NCBI RefSeq assembly: GCF_003697165.2
Contig: NZ_CP033092.2
Coordinates: 1,612,001-1,676,000, forward strand
Direction of reading: 5' to 3'
Origin: Escherichia coli DSM 30083 = JCM 1649 = ATCC 11775
GTDB lineage: Bacteria; Pseudomonadota; Gammaproteobacteria; Enterobacterales; Enterobacteriaceae
DNA: 64,000 nucleotides
Position numbers and translations under genes: made by a program. The first letter of the stretch is position 1. Every line of letters starts with the position of its first letter. The notes beneath the pieces were generated by a model. That model did no database searches, was not told the DNA's origin, and saw only the letters and a program-made list of their open reading frames with translations. This document shows, piece after piece, positions 49,208 to 57,255 of the stretch.

Positions 49208-49810
49208 GTGTTAGCTTTTTGCCGATCTTCGTTGAAGTCAAAAAAATATTTCATCATTTTACTGGCGCTCGCTGCAATTGCTGGACTGGGTACTCATGCC
49301 GCCTGGAGTAGCAATGGTTTGCCACGCATCGACAATAAAACACTGGCCAGACTGGCACAGCAGCACCCGGTTGTCGTTTTGTTTCGCCATGCTGAACGTT
49401 GCGATCGTTCAACCAATCAATGCTTGTCAGATAAAACAGGTATTACGGTCAAAGGTACCCAGGATGCCCGAGAACTGGGCAACGCTTTTAGTGCTGATAT
49501 CCCTGATTTTGATCTCTATTCCAGTAATACCGTCCGGACTATTCAGTCGGCGACCTGGTTTTCGGCGGGTAAAAAGCTGACGGTAGATAAACGATTTCTT
49601 CAATGCGGTAATGAGATTTATAGTGCAATTAAAGACTTACAACGCAAAGCACCTGATAAAAATATCGTTATTTTTACCCATAATCATTGCCTGACATATA
49701 TTGCTAAAGATAAGCGTGATGCGACATTTAAACCTGATTATCTGGATGGTTTAGTCATGCATGTGGAAAAAGGCAAAGTTTATCTGGATGGGGAATTCGT
49801 TAACCACTAA
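49208..49810 (+). CDS. ais: LPS core heptose(II)-phosphate phosphatase Ais
   Basis: Ais is a periplasmic histidine-phosphatase-like enzyme that removes phosphate from heptose II of the LPS core (PmrG in Salmonella). It has an N-terminal membrane segment (about 13-35), then the phosphohistidine motif VLFRHAERCD, and a second conserved His in VIFTHNHCLTY. The start is GTG at 49208 behind GGTGGAG, giving 200 residues. It is divergent from arnB and probably co-regulated. Confidence 0.92.
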   Translation: MLAFCRSSLKSKKYFIILLALAAIAGLGTHAAWSSNGLPRIDNKTLARLAQQHPVVVLFRHAERCDRSTNQCLSDKTGITVKGTQDARELGNAFSADIPDFDLYSSNTVRTIQSATWFSAGKKLTVDKRFLQCGNEIYSAIKDLQRKAPDKNIVIFTHNHCLTYIAKDKRDATFKPDYLDGLVMHVEKGKVYLDGEFVNH

Positions 49811-49820
49811 ATTTTCAATC

Positions 49821-49842
49821 TGACAGCCAGTGATGGCTGTCA
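49821..49842. terminator. Hairpin between convergent ais and nudI
   Basis: Perfect 9-bp inverted repeat (TGACAGCCA / TGGCTGTCA) with a 4-nt loop, in the 38-bp gap between the two stops. The T content after it is modest on both sides. Confidence 0.65.
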
Positions 49843-49848
49843 TCATTG

Positions 49849-50274
49849 TTAAAGAAGACCTTTCAAACGTAACGTTTTTCGGGTGGCAACATTCAAATCA
49901 TAATGCACCAGATCTTCAGGTTTTACCCACGCGTAGTCCTGAAACTCTTCGTTTATTTTCACTTCTCTGTTGGCAGAAACGCAGTCAAAAATCAGGTAAA
50001 TCATATAAATCTCTTCCTTGCGACCATCTGCATACGTCTTGGTGCGAATATCATCGCTGAAGGTCCACGGCGTGATTTCTGTCAAAAGCAGCTGTTCTCC
50101 CAGTTCTTCGCGAATTTCGCGGCGTAGTGCCTCTTCAATTCGTTCGCCAGGCTCCACGCCGCCACCCGAAAGCGCCCATTGACCGGGGAAAACGCCGCGA
50201 TCGTCGGCCATTTTACACAGCAAATAAGCACCATCATTTTGAATCAAAGGGCATACAATGGTCCGTTGTCGCAC
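49849..50274 (-). CDS. nudI: Nucleoside triphosphatase NudI
   Basis: NudI is a Nudix hydrolase of 141 residues, reported to prefer pyrimidine deoxynucleoside triphosphates. The complete Nudix box spans about residues 38-60 (GGVEPGERIEEALRREIREE followed by LGE). It is a single-domain cytoplasmic protein. Gene order ais-nudI-yfaZ is as in K-12. Confidence 0.95.
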   Translation of the reverse strand: MRQRTIVCPLIQNDGAYLLCKMADDRGVFPGQWALSGGGVEPGERIEEALRREIREELGEQLLLTEITPWTFSDDIRTKTYADGRKEEIYMIYLIFDCVSANREVKINEEFQDYAWVKPEDLVHYDLNVATRKTLRLKGLL

Positions 50275-50552
50275 AGGGGTATTCCTTATAAATAAAAAGA
50301 AACCATGAGAATACGGTAACTCAGAAATATGTGAAAGTGACAGTAATCTCTTTTGCGATGATAACTACATTTATTATTATTTTTGTGTGTATCGATAAAG
50401 TGTGTTTATTTTTTCGGCGTTTAATTATTTAAGAAGTATTTAGTTACAATAAGTGACTAGATCCCTTTTTTCGCTCATTGAATCCTCTGCGCCAGGCAGT
50501 ACAATCCCGCAGCTTTGGGAATTTTGATTAATTGCTTGTGGGAAAGAGGATA
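50275..50552. promoter_or_regulatory. nudI-yfaZ divergent gap
   Basis: This 278-bp gap is AT-rich (notably 50330-50450) and must hold both promoters. I can point to no confident operator or RNA. Confidence 0.35.
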
Positions 50553-51095
50553 ATGAAAAAAATTGCGCTAGCAGGTCTGGCCGGAATGCTGTTGGTTTCT
50601 GCATCGGTCAATGCAATGAGCATCAGCGGCCAGGCGGGTAAAGAATACACCAATATTGGTGTCGGTTTTGGGACTGAATCGACGGGCCTGGCGTTAAGCG
50701 GTAACTGGACACATAACGACGACGACGGTGATGCCGCGGGCGTGGGGCTGGGGTTGAATCTGCCTCTCGGGCCATTAATGGCGACCGTTGGCGGAAAAGG
50801 CGTTTACACCAACCCGAACGATGGTGATGAAGGTTATGCAGCGGCAGTTGGCGGTGGTTTGCAGTGGCAAATTGGTGACAGCTTCCGCTTGTTTGGTGAG
50901 TATTACTACTCTCCGGATTCGCTCTCCAGCGGAATTAAAAGTTATGAAGAAGCGAATGCTGGCGCGCGTTACACCATTATGCGTCCAGTCAGCATTGAGG
51001 CTGGCTACCGTTACCTGAACCTGGCAGGTAAAAATGGCAATCGTGATAACGCCATTGCTGATGGTCCGTATGTTGGGGTAAATGCCAGCTTCTGA
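50553..51095 (+). CDS. yfaZ: Predicted outer-membrane beta-barrel protein YfaZ
   Basis: YfaZ is a 180-residue predicted porin-like protein. A classical signal peptide (MKKIALAGLAGMLLVSASVNA) precedes alternating polar/hydrophobic strands rich in Gly, Tyr and Asp, and the protein ends in Phe, the usual signal for outer-membrane barrels. The pore or substrate is unknown. ATG 50553 follows AAGAGGATA; the ORF is open seven codons upstream, but those would break the signal peptide. Confidence 0.88.
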   Translation: MKKIALAGLAGMLLVSASVNAMSISGQAGKEYTNIGVGFGTESTGLALSGNWTHNDDDGDAAGVGLGLNLPLGPLMATVGGKGVYTNPNDGDEGYAAAVGGGLQWQIGDSFRLFGEYYYSPDSLSSGIKSYEEANAGARYTIMRPVSIEAGYRYLNLAGKNGNRDNAIADGPYVGVNASF

Positions 51096-51103
51096 CGCCT
51101 TCC

Positions 51104-51124
51104 GGCGCGGCGTTCTGTCGCGCC
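51104..51124 (+). terminator. GC hairpin after yfaZ
   Basis: GGCGCG (51104-51109) pairs with CGCGCC (51119-51124). There is no strong T run, so termination may be partial. Confidence 0.45.
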
Positions 51125-51194
51125 ATTCAGTTTCTTACTACGCCCTGTCTCCCTTTGCGTTATAGTGATTCGATAACAAAAGCAGGAGATAACC

Positions 51195-52397
51195 ATGTTA
51201 AAAGTGGAAATGTTATCCACCGGGGATGAAGTGTTACACGGGCAAATCGTTGACACTAACGCTGCCTGGCTGGCCGATTTTTTCTTTCATCAGGGGCTGC
51301 CATTATCTCGCCGCAATACGGTGGGGGATAACCTTGATGACTTAGTCACCATTCTTCGCGAACGTAGTCAGCACGCCGATGTGTTGATCGTTAACGGCGG
51401 GCTGGGACCGACCAGTGATGATTTAAGCGCACTCGCCGCTGCGACAGCAAAAGGTGAAGGCCTGGTGCTGCATGAAGCCTGGCTCAAAGAGATGGAACGC
51501 TATTTCCATGAACGGGGACGAGTAATGGCACCGAGCAACCGTAAACAAGCGGAGCTGCCTGCCAGTGCTGAATTTATCAATAACCCGGTAGGCACTGCCT
51601 GTGGTTTTGCCATACAGCTTAATCGTTGCCTGATGTTCTTTACCCCCGGCGTACCGTCAGAATTTAAGGTGATGGTCGAGCACGAAATCCTGCCGCGCCT
51701 GCGCGAGCGTTTTTCTTTACCACAGCCGCCGGTTTGCCTGCGTTTGACTACCTTTGGTCGTTCGGAAAGCGATCTGGCACAAAGCCTGGACACTCTACAA
51801 CTGCCGCCGGGCGTAACAATGGGCTATCGCTCCTCAATGCCGATTATCGAACTGAAACTCACCGGACCGGCAAGCGAGGAACAGGCGATGGAAAAACTGT
51901 GGCTGGACGTTAAACGTGTTGCCGGACAGAGCGTGATTTTCGAAGGCACCGAAGGACTGCCCGCGCAGATCAGTCGCGAATTGCAGAGCCGCCAGTTCAG
52001 CCTGACGCTGAGCGAGCAATTCACCGGTGGTTTATTGGCTTTGCAACTTTCTCGCGCAGATGCTCCATTGCTGGCGTGTGAAGTGGTTCCTTCACAGGAG
52101 GAAACCCTGGCGCAAACGGCGCACTGGATTACAGAACGGCGGGCGAACCATTTTGCTGGGTTGGCACTGGCTGTTTCTGGTCTGGAAGATGAGCATCTCA
52201 ACTTTGCACTAGCCACGCCAGACGGCACTTTCGCTTTGCGTGTACATTTCAGTGCCACACGCTACAGTCTGGCTATTCGCCAGGAAGTCTGCGCAATGAT
52301 GGCGCTTAATATGCTACGCCGTTGGTTAAACGGCCAGGACATCGCCAGCGAGCATGGCTGGATTGAGGTTGTTGAGTCCATGACCTTATCTGTCTGA
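51195..52397 (+). CDS. yfaY: CinA-like protein YfaY
   Basis: YfaY is a 400-residue CinA-family protein. The N-terminal MoaB/MogA-like domain (about 1-170) starts with VEMLSTGDEVLHGQIVDTNA and includes VNGGLGPTSDD. The C-terminal domain (about 250-395) corresponds to the NMN amidohydrolase PncC, but the active-site motif ESCTGG of PncC reads EQFTGG and the GIAGP loop reads GLEDE, so amidase activity is unlikely; I recall that E. coli YfaY was found inactive. The N-terminal domain motifs look intact. Confidence 0.93.
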   Translation: MLKVEMLSTGDEVLHGQIVDTNAAWLADFFFHQGLPLSRRNTVGDNLDDLVTILRERSQHADVLIVNGGLGPTSDDLSALAAATAKGEGLVLHEAWLKEMERYFHERGRVMAPSNRKQAELPASAEFINNPVGTACGFAIQLNRCLMFFTPGVPSEFKVMVEHEILPRLRERFSLPQPPVCLRLTTFGRSESDLAQSLDTLQLPPGVTMGYRSSMPIIELKLTGPASEEQAMEKLWLDVKRVAGQSVIFEGTEGLPAQISRELQSRQFSLTLSEQFTGGLLALQLSRADAPLLACEVVPSQEETLAQTAHWITERRANHFAGLALAVSGLEDEHLNFALATPDGTFALRVHFSATRYSLAIRQEVCAMMALNMLRRWLNGQDIASEHGWIEVVESMTLSV

Positions 52398-52408
52398 TTC
52401 CGCCACTC

Positions 52409-52433
52409 TGTGCCGGTTTACTGCACCGGCACA
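52409..52433 (+). terminator. Hairpin after yfaY
   Basis: Perfect 9-bp stem TGTGCCGGT / ACCGGCACA with a 7-nt loop 12 bp past the stop, followed by TTCCCCC rather than a T run. Confidence 0.55.
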
Positions 52434-52514
52434 TTCCCCCTCCGGCAAAATTTGTCCAACCTGTTGTACTCAATAAGAAAAAATCCGTGCGCTGATTCAC
52501 AAATTTGTGCGTAA

Positions 52515-52539
52515 TTTCTCCAGTCCGCTGGACGAGAAA
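52515..52539. promoter_or_regulatory. Candidate RhmR operator upstream of rhmR
   Basis: A compound inverted repeat: outer TTTCTC (52515-52520) and GAGAAA (52534-52539), inner TCCAG (52519-52523) and CTGGA (52528-52532). It lies 80-100 bp before rhmR, a common position for an IclR-family site. The same CCAG/CTGG core recurs at the rhmR start. Confidence 0.5.
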
Positions 52540-52587
52540 CGGGATTTGATGCGCTTCACAATTTTACTCCCCCTGAGCAACGAGACT

Positions 52588-52627
52588 GATTCCAGTATCT
52601 AAGACTGGAGTCCAGTATGTTGGAATC
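52588..52627. promoter_or_regulatory. Clustered CCAGT/ACTGG half-sites over the rhmR start
   Basis: CCAGT (52592-52596), ACTGG (52604-52608) and CCAGT (52612-52616) alternate; the last two form the palindrome ACTGGAGTCCAGT, which contains the GGAG ribosome binding site and touches the ATG. GATTCCA (52588-52594) and TGGAATC (52621-52627) bracket the cluster. It may be a RhmR autoregulatory site or an mRNA hairpin that hides the start. Confidence 0.5.
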
Positions 52628-53399
52628 AAGCAAAGTTCCCGCCCTGACACGGGCTATTGATATTCTCAATTTGATTGCCCGGATTGGCCCCTGTAGTGCT
52701 GCGACGATCATTGACACATTGGGGATCCCTAAAAGCACAGCCTATTTGCTGCTTAATGAACTCAGGCGTCAGCGTTTTCTTAGCCTTGATCACCAGGAAA
52801 ATTTTTGTTTGTGGACCAGGCTGGTGGAGCTTTCCGGTCATGCGTTAAGCAAGATGGATCTCCGGGAACTGGCTCGACCGCGTTTGACGCAACTGATGGA
52901 TACCACCGGGCTGTTATGTCACCTGGGGATTATTGATAACGGCAGCGCTTATTACATTTTGAAAGTGGAGTCATCAGCCACTATCAGCGTGCGTTCCCAT
53001 GAAGGAAAAAGCCTTTCGCTTTATCGCTCCGGAATTGGTAAATGCCTGCTTGCCTGGCAACCTGCAGCTGTACAGAAAAGTATTATCGAAGAGCTGGTCT
53101 GGGAGCAGATGACACCCACCACCATTACCCATCCACAACGGCTCTACGAGGAACTGGCGCGTATTCGCCGCCAGGGCTGGAGCTATGACAACGGCGAAGA
53201 TTACGCCGATGTCCGTTGTGTCGCTGCGCCGGTGTTTAACGCCAATAACGAGCTTACCGCTGCGATCTCGGTGGTCGGTACCCGCTTACAAATCAATGAA
53301 GAATACCGTGATTATCTGGCGGGCAAAGCCATTGCCTGCGCCAGGGATATTTCACGTCTGTTGGGATGGAAAAGTCCCTTTGACTTACAGGCCTCATAA
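52617..53399 (+). CDS. rhmR: IclR-family regulator of rhamnonate use, RhmR
   Basis: RhmR (YfaX) is a 260-residue IclR-family regulator. Residues about 10-70 form the winged helix-turn-helix (ATIIDTLGIPKSTAYLLLNE), and about 80-255 the ligand-binding IclR domain with YSFDNGE-like YDNGEDYADVRCVAAPVF. By position and family it should control the adjacent rhm genes, with a rhamnonate-pathway compound as effector; that is inference. It starts at ATG 52617 and ends 14 bp before rhmD. Confidence 0.93.
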   Translation: MLESSKVPALTRAIDILNLIARIGPCSAATIIDTLGIPKSTAYLLLNELRRQRFLSLDHQENFCLWTRLVELSGHALSKMDLRELARPRLTQLMDTTGLLCHLGIIDNGSAYYILKVESSATISVRSHEGKSLSLYRSGIGKCLLAWQPAAVQKSIIEELVWEQMTPTTITHPQRLYEELARIRRQGWSYDNGEDYADVRCVAAPVFNANNELTAAISVVGTRLQINEEYRDYLAGKAIACARDISRLLGWKSPFDLQAS

Positions 53400-53413
53400 C
53401 AATGGAGAACATC

Positions 53414-54619
53414 ATGACCCTACCAAAAATTAAACAGGTTCGCGCCTGGTTTACTGGCGGTGCGATAGCAGAAAAAGGCGCTGGCGGCGGTGATTATCAC
53501 GACCAGGGGGCGAATCACTGGATAGACGATCATATTGCCACCCCGATGAGTAAATACCGCGATTACGAGCAGTCACGCCAGTCATTTGGCATTAACGTTC
53601 TTGGCACGTTGGTTGTTGAAGTCGAAGCAGAAAACGGCCAGACCGGATTCGCCGTTTCGACAGCCGGTGAAATGGGCTGTTTTATTGTCGAAAAACACCT
53701 TAACCGTTTCATTGAGGGTAAATGTGTCAGTGATATCAAACTGATCCACGATCAAATGCTCAATGCCACCCTGTATTACTCCGGCTCTGGTGGCCTGGTG
53801 ATGAATACGATTTCCTGTGTCGATCTGGCTCTGTGGGATCTGTTCGGCAAAGTGGTCGGGCTTCCGGTTTATAAACTTTTAGGCGGCGCAGTTCGTGATG
53901 AGATTCAGTTCTACGCCACAGGTGCGCGTCCGGATCTGGCAAAAGAGATGGGCTTTATCGGTGGCAAAATGCCGACGCACTGGGGGCCACATGATGGCGA
54001 TGCGGGGATCCGCAAAGATGCCGCTATGGTCGCGGATATGCGTGAAAAATGCGGTGAGGATTTCTGGTTAATGCTCGACTGCTGGATGAGTCAGGACGTG
54101 AACTATGCCACCAAACTGGCCCACGCTTGCGCGCCCTATAACCTGAAATGGATCGAAGAGTGCCTGCCGCCACAGCAGTATGAAGGTTATCGCGAACTGA
54201 AACACAACGCACCAGCGGGGATGATGGTCACCAGCGGTGAGCACCACGGCACACTGCAATCTTTCCGTACGCTTTCAGAAACCGGTATCGACATTATGCA
54301 GCCGGATGTTGGCTGGTGCGGTGGCTTAACCACGCTGGTGGAAATTGCCGCAATCGCCAAATCCAGGGGGCAACTGGTGGTGCCACACGGTTCGTCTGTT
54401 TACTCCCACCATGCGGTGATCACCTTCACCAATACGCCATTCAGCGAATTCCTGATGACCAGCCCGGATTGTTCAACGATGCGTCCACAATTTGATCCGA
54501 TTCTGCTTAATGAGCCAGTACCGGTGAATGGTCGTATTCATAAATCAGTGCTTGATAAACCCGGTTTCGGCGTCGAACTCAATCGTGACTGCAATTTGAA
54601 ACGCCCCTACAGCCACTAA
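53414..54619 (+). CDS. rhmD: L-rhamnonate dehydratase RhmD
   Basis: RhmD (YfaW) dehydrates L-rhamnonate to 2-keto-3-deoxy-L-rhamnonate. The 401-residue protein is in the mandelate racemase group of the enolase superfamily. Metal ligands are in WLMLDCWMSQD (Asp), IEECLPPQQY (Glu) and MVTSGEHHGT (Glu); the catalytic His-Asp pair involves IDIMQPDVGWCGG and VVPHGSSVYSHH. I use ATG 53414 because GGAG lies 7 nt upstream; an in-frame ATG at 53402 would include that site. Confidence 0.95.
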   Translation: MTLPKIKQVRAWFTGGAIAEKGAGGGDYHDQGANHWIDDHIATPMSKYRDYEQSRQSFGINVLGTLVVEVEAENGQTGFAVSTAGEMGCFIVEKHLNRFIEGKCVSDIKLIHDQMLNATLYYSGSGGLVMNTISCVDLALWDLFGKVVGLPVYKLLGGAVRDEIQFYATGARPDLAKEMGFIGGKMPTHWGPHDGDAGIRKDAAMVADMREKCGEDFWLMLDCWMSQDVNYATKLAHACAPYNLKWIEECLPPQQYEGYRELKHNAPAGMMVTSGEHHGTLQSFRTLSETGIDIMQPDVGWCGGLTTLVEIAAIAKSRGQLVVPHGSSVYSHHAVITFTNTPFSEFLMTSPDCSTMRPQFDPILLNEPVPVNGRIHKSVLDKPGFGVELNRDCNLKRPYSH

Positions 54620-54626
54620 TCACTCC

Positions 54627-54654
54627 GGGCGTTGCTGTGACAACGGTAACGCCC
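54627..54654 (+). other. Hairpin between rhmD and rhmT
   Basis: GGGCGTT (54627-54633) pairs with AACGCCC (54648-54654) across 14 nt, with no T run. It stands 22 nt before the rhmT start and could affect mRNA stability between the enzyme and transporter genes. Confidence 0.45.
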
Positions 54655-54675
54655 ACATATTCTAAGGAGCTTTTT

Positions 54676-55965
54676 ATGAGCACCGCTTTGCTTGACGCCG
54701 TGGTGAAGAAAAACCGCGCGCGTTTAATTCCGTTTATGTTGGCGCTGTATGTGCTGGCGTTTCTCGACCGTTCGAATATTGGTTTTGCCAAACAGACCTA
54801 CCAGATTGATACCGGGCTGAGTAATGAAGCTTATGCGCTGGGAGCAGGCATTTTCTTTGTGGTATACGCGTTTCTGGGGGTTCCGGCGAATCTTTTGATG
54901 CGCAAACTGGGGGCCAGAACCTGGATTGGTACGACAACACTGCTGTGGGGATTTCTTTCGGCTGCCATGGCATGGGCCGATACTGAAGCGAAATTTCTGA
55001 TCGTTCGCACTCTGCTTGGTGCTGCGGAGGCCGGGTTTTTCCCTGGTATGATTTATCTCACTTCGCAATGGTTTCCGCAGCGTAATCGCGCCAGCATTAT
55101 GGGGCTGTTCTATATGGGCGCACCGCTGGCGTTAACACTGGGATCACCGCTTTCCGGCGCGCTGCTGGAGATGCATGGATTTATGGGGCATCCCGGCTGG
55201 TTCTGGATGTTTGTGATTGAAGGATTGCTGGCAGTCGGCGCTGGGGTATTCACATTCTTTTGGCTTGATGACACACCGGAGCAGGCACGTTTTCTGAGTA
55301 AACAAGAAAAAACGTTACTTATCAATCAACTGGCAAGTGAAGAACAACAGAAAGTGACTTCGCGACTGAGCGATGCGTTGCGTAATGGCCGAGTCTGGCA
55401 ACTGGCGATTATCTACCTGACCATTCAGGTAGCGGTTTACGGATTAATTTTCTTCCTGCCGACCCAGGTTGCGGCATTGCTGGGAACAAAAGTGGGCTTT
55501 ACGGCGTCGGTGGTCACCGCCATTCCGTGGGTTGCGGCCTTGTTTGGGACCTGGCTTATTCCGCGCTACTCCGATAAAACCGGCGAACGGCGTAATGTCG
55601 CAGCGCTGACATTACTGGCGGCGGGCATTGGTATTGGTCTGTCCGGGCTGCTTTCTCCAGTACTGGCGATCGTAGCACTGTGTGTTGCAGCCATCGGGTT
55701 TATTGCCGTGCAACCGGTGTTCTGGACGATGCCGACACAGCTTCTTTCCGGTACGGCGCTGGCTGCGGGGATTGGTTTTATAAACCTGTTTGGTGCAGTG
55801 GGCGGGTTTATTGCCCCGATCCTGCGCGTGAAAGCAGAAACGTTATTTTCCAGCGATGCGGCGGGATTACTGACGCTGGCAGCGGTGGCGGTCATCGGTT
55901 CGCTGATTATTTTCACTCTGCGTGTAAATCGCACTGTTGCGCAGACCGACGTGGCACATCATTAA
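54676..55965 (+). CDS. rhmT: Putative rhamnonate transporter RhmT (MFS, ACS family)
   Basis: RhmT (YfaV) is a 429-residue major facilitator protein of the anion:cation symporter family, with 12 expected helices. The N-terminus carries the family signature YVLAFLDRSNIGFAKQ, and LGAAEAGFFPGMIYLTSQWF lies in helix 4. Context in the rhamnonate operon points to uptake of L-rhamnonate or a related acid sugar. ATG 54676 follows AAGGAGC; the longer ORF lacks a site. Confidence 0.93.
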   Translation: MSTALLDAVVKKNRARLIPFMLALYVLAFLDRSNIGFAKQTYQIDTGLSNEAYALGAGIFFVVYAFLGVPANLLMRKLGARTWIGTTTLLWGFLSAAMAWADTEAKFLIVRTLLGAAEAGFFPGMIYLTSQWFPQRNRASIMGLFYMGAPLALTLGSPLSGALLEMHGFMGHPGWFWMFVIEGLLAVGAGVFTFFWLDDTPEQARFLSKQEKTLLINQLASEEQQKVTSRLSDALRNGRVWQLAIIYLTIQVAVYGLIFFLPTQVAALLGTKVGFTASVVTAIPWVAALFGTWLIPRYSDKTGERRNVAALTLLAAGIGIGLSGLLSPVLAIVALCVAAIGFIAVQPVFWTMPTQLLSGTALAAGIGFINLFGAVGGFIAPILRVKAETLFSSDAAGLLTLAAVAVIGSLIIFTLRVNRTVAQTDVAHH

Positions 55966-55982
55966 ATAGTTTAAGGAACACG

Positions 55983-56786
55983 ATGAACGCATTATTAACC
56001 AATCCCTTTAAAGAACGTTTACGCAAGGGCGAAGTGCAAATTGGTCTGTGGTTAAGCTCAACGACTGCCTATATGGCAGAAATTGCCGCCACTTCCGGTT
56101 ATGACTGGTTGCTGATTGACGGGGAGCATGCGCCAAACACCATTCAGGATCTTTATCACCAGCTACAGGCGGTAGCGCCCTATGCCAGCCACCCCGTGAT
56201 CCGTCCGGTGGAAGGCAGTAAGCCGCTGATTAAACAAGTCCTGGATATTGGCGCGCAAACTCTACTGATCCCGATGGTCGATACTGCCGATCAGGCACGT
56301 CAGGTGGTGTCTGCCACGCGCTATCCTCCCTACGGTGAGCGTGGTGTTGGGGCCAGTGTGGCACGGGCTGCACGCTGGGGACGCATTGAGAATTACATGG
56401 CGCAAGTCAACGATTCGCTTTGTCTGTTGGTGCAGGTGGAAAGTAAAACGGCACTGGATAACCTGGACGAAATCCTCGATGTTGAAGGGATTGATGGCGT
56501 GTTTATTGGACCTGCGGATCTTTCTGCGTCGTTGGGCTACCCGGATAACGCCGGGCACCCGGAAGTGCAGCGAATTATTGAAACCAGCATTCGGCGGATC
56601 CGTGCTGCGGGTAAAGCTGCTGGTTTTCTGGCTGTGGCTCCTGATATGGCGCAGCAATGCCTGGCGTGGGGAGCGAACTTTGTCGCTGTTGGCGTTGACA
56701 CGATGCTCTACAGCGATGCCCTGGATCAACGACTGGCGATGTTTAAATCAGGCAAAAATGGGCCACGCGTAAAAGGTAGTTATTGA
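55983..56786 (+). CDS. rhmA: 2-keto-3-deoxy-L-rhamnonate aldolase RhmA
   Basis: RhmA (YfaU) splits 2-keto-3-deoxy-L-rhamnonate into pyruvate and L-lactaldehyde. The 267-residue protein is a class II, metal-dependent HpcH/HpaI-type aldolase; LLIDGEHAPNTIQD (His about 49), the glutamate in VQVESKTALDN (about 153) and IGPADLSASLGYP (Asp about 179) are the family's base and metal ligands. ATG 55983 follows AAGGAACACG. It closes the rhm operon. Confidence 0.95.
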   Translation: MNALLTNPFKERLRKGEVQIGLWLSSTTAYMAEIAATSGYDWLLIDGEHAPNTIQDLYHQLQAVAPYASHPVIRPVEGSKPLIKQVLDIGAQTLLIPMVDTADQARQVVSATRYPPYGERGVGASVARAARWGRIENYMAQVNDSLCLLVQVESKTALDNLDEILDVEGIDGVFIGPADLSASLGYPDNAGHPEVQRIIETSIRRIRAAGKAAGFLAVAPDMAQQCLAWGANFVAVGVDTMLYSDALDQRLAMFKSGKNGPRVKGSY

Positions 56787-56792
56787 TATCAA

Positions 56793-56819
56793 AGGCCCAT
56801 GGGGATCGGCTGTGGGCCT
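56793..56819 (+). terminator. Hairpin after rhmA
   Basis: AGGCCCA (56793-56799) pairs with TGGGCCT (56813-56819) over a 13-nt loop; only a weak T tail (GTGTTAATTA). It lies between convergent rhmA and ypaA. Confidence 0.5.
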
Positions 56820-56826
56820 GTGTTAA

Positions 56827-57012
56827 TTAGTGGTTATTCGCTGCCAGATCGGCTTCGCTTAGCTGAGTGGCCGCGAGCACCTGGTCACGATCAATGCCCT
56901 GTTCCAGCATGCGCAAGGCAATTTTAATGGCTTGTTCATGCATGCCTTCTAATTTACCCTCCTGCCAGCCAATTTGATGTCCTTCCTGCCGTAACCGTTC
57001 AGCAATAGTCAT
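56827..57012 (-). CDS. ypaA: Small protein YpaA, duplicate of the yfaD internal cistron
   Basis: This 61-residue protein (K-12 YpaA is 57 as I recall) is not a random fragment: it begins MTIAERLRQEGHQIGWQEGK, exactly as YfaD does from residue 244, and continues EQAIKIALRMLEQG. The ribosome binding site AAGGAGAGATTA before its ATG is identical to the one before the internal ATG of yfaD. It lies 12 bp after yfaD. In the Rpn family such short C-terminal products act as inhibitors of the nuclease, so YpaA may be a free-standing extra inhibitor; this is inference. It diverges from YfaD at the extreme C-terminus (SEADLAANNH). Confidence 0.8.
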   Translation of the reverse strand: MTIAERLRQEGHQIGWQEGKLEGMHEQAIKIALRMLEQGIDRDQVLAATQLSEADLAANNH

Positions 57013-57024
57013 TAATCTCTCCTT

Positions 57025-57255
57025 TTAATAACAGTTCGGAATATCAGCATCAGAGAGTTGGGTTGTCGCCAGCACAATCTCACGTTCAAAGCCCTGTTCC
57101 AGCATGCGCAAGGCAATTTTAATGGCTTGTTCATGCATACCTTCTACTTTGCCTTTCTGCAAACCCTCCAATTTCCCCTCCTGCCAACCTTCAATTTTAC
57201 CTTCCTGCCAGCCAATTTGATGCCCTTCCTGCCGCAGCCGTTCAGCAATAGTCAT
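57025..57255 (-). CDS. Internal in-frame cistron of yfaD (RpnE short form)
   Basis: Inside yfaD, in the same frame, codon 244 is ATG preceded by AAGGAGAGATTA, a near-perfect ribosome binding site at ideal spacing and unusual inside a coding region. It would produce a 76-residue protein made of the repeat region and tail. Known Rpn systems make such a short form, which blocks the full-length nuclease. The duplication of the same start and site in ypaA strengthens the case. No direct evidence of expression is available. Confidence 0.7.
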   Translation of the reverse strand: MTIAERLRQEGHQIGWQEGKIEGWQEGKLEGLQKGKVEGMHEQAIKIALRMLEQGFEREIVLATTQLSDADIPNCY

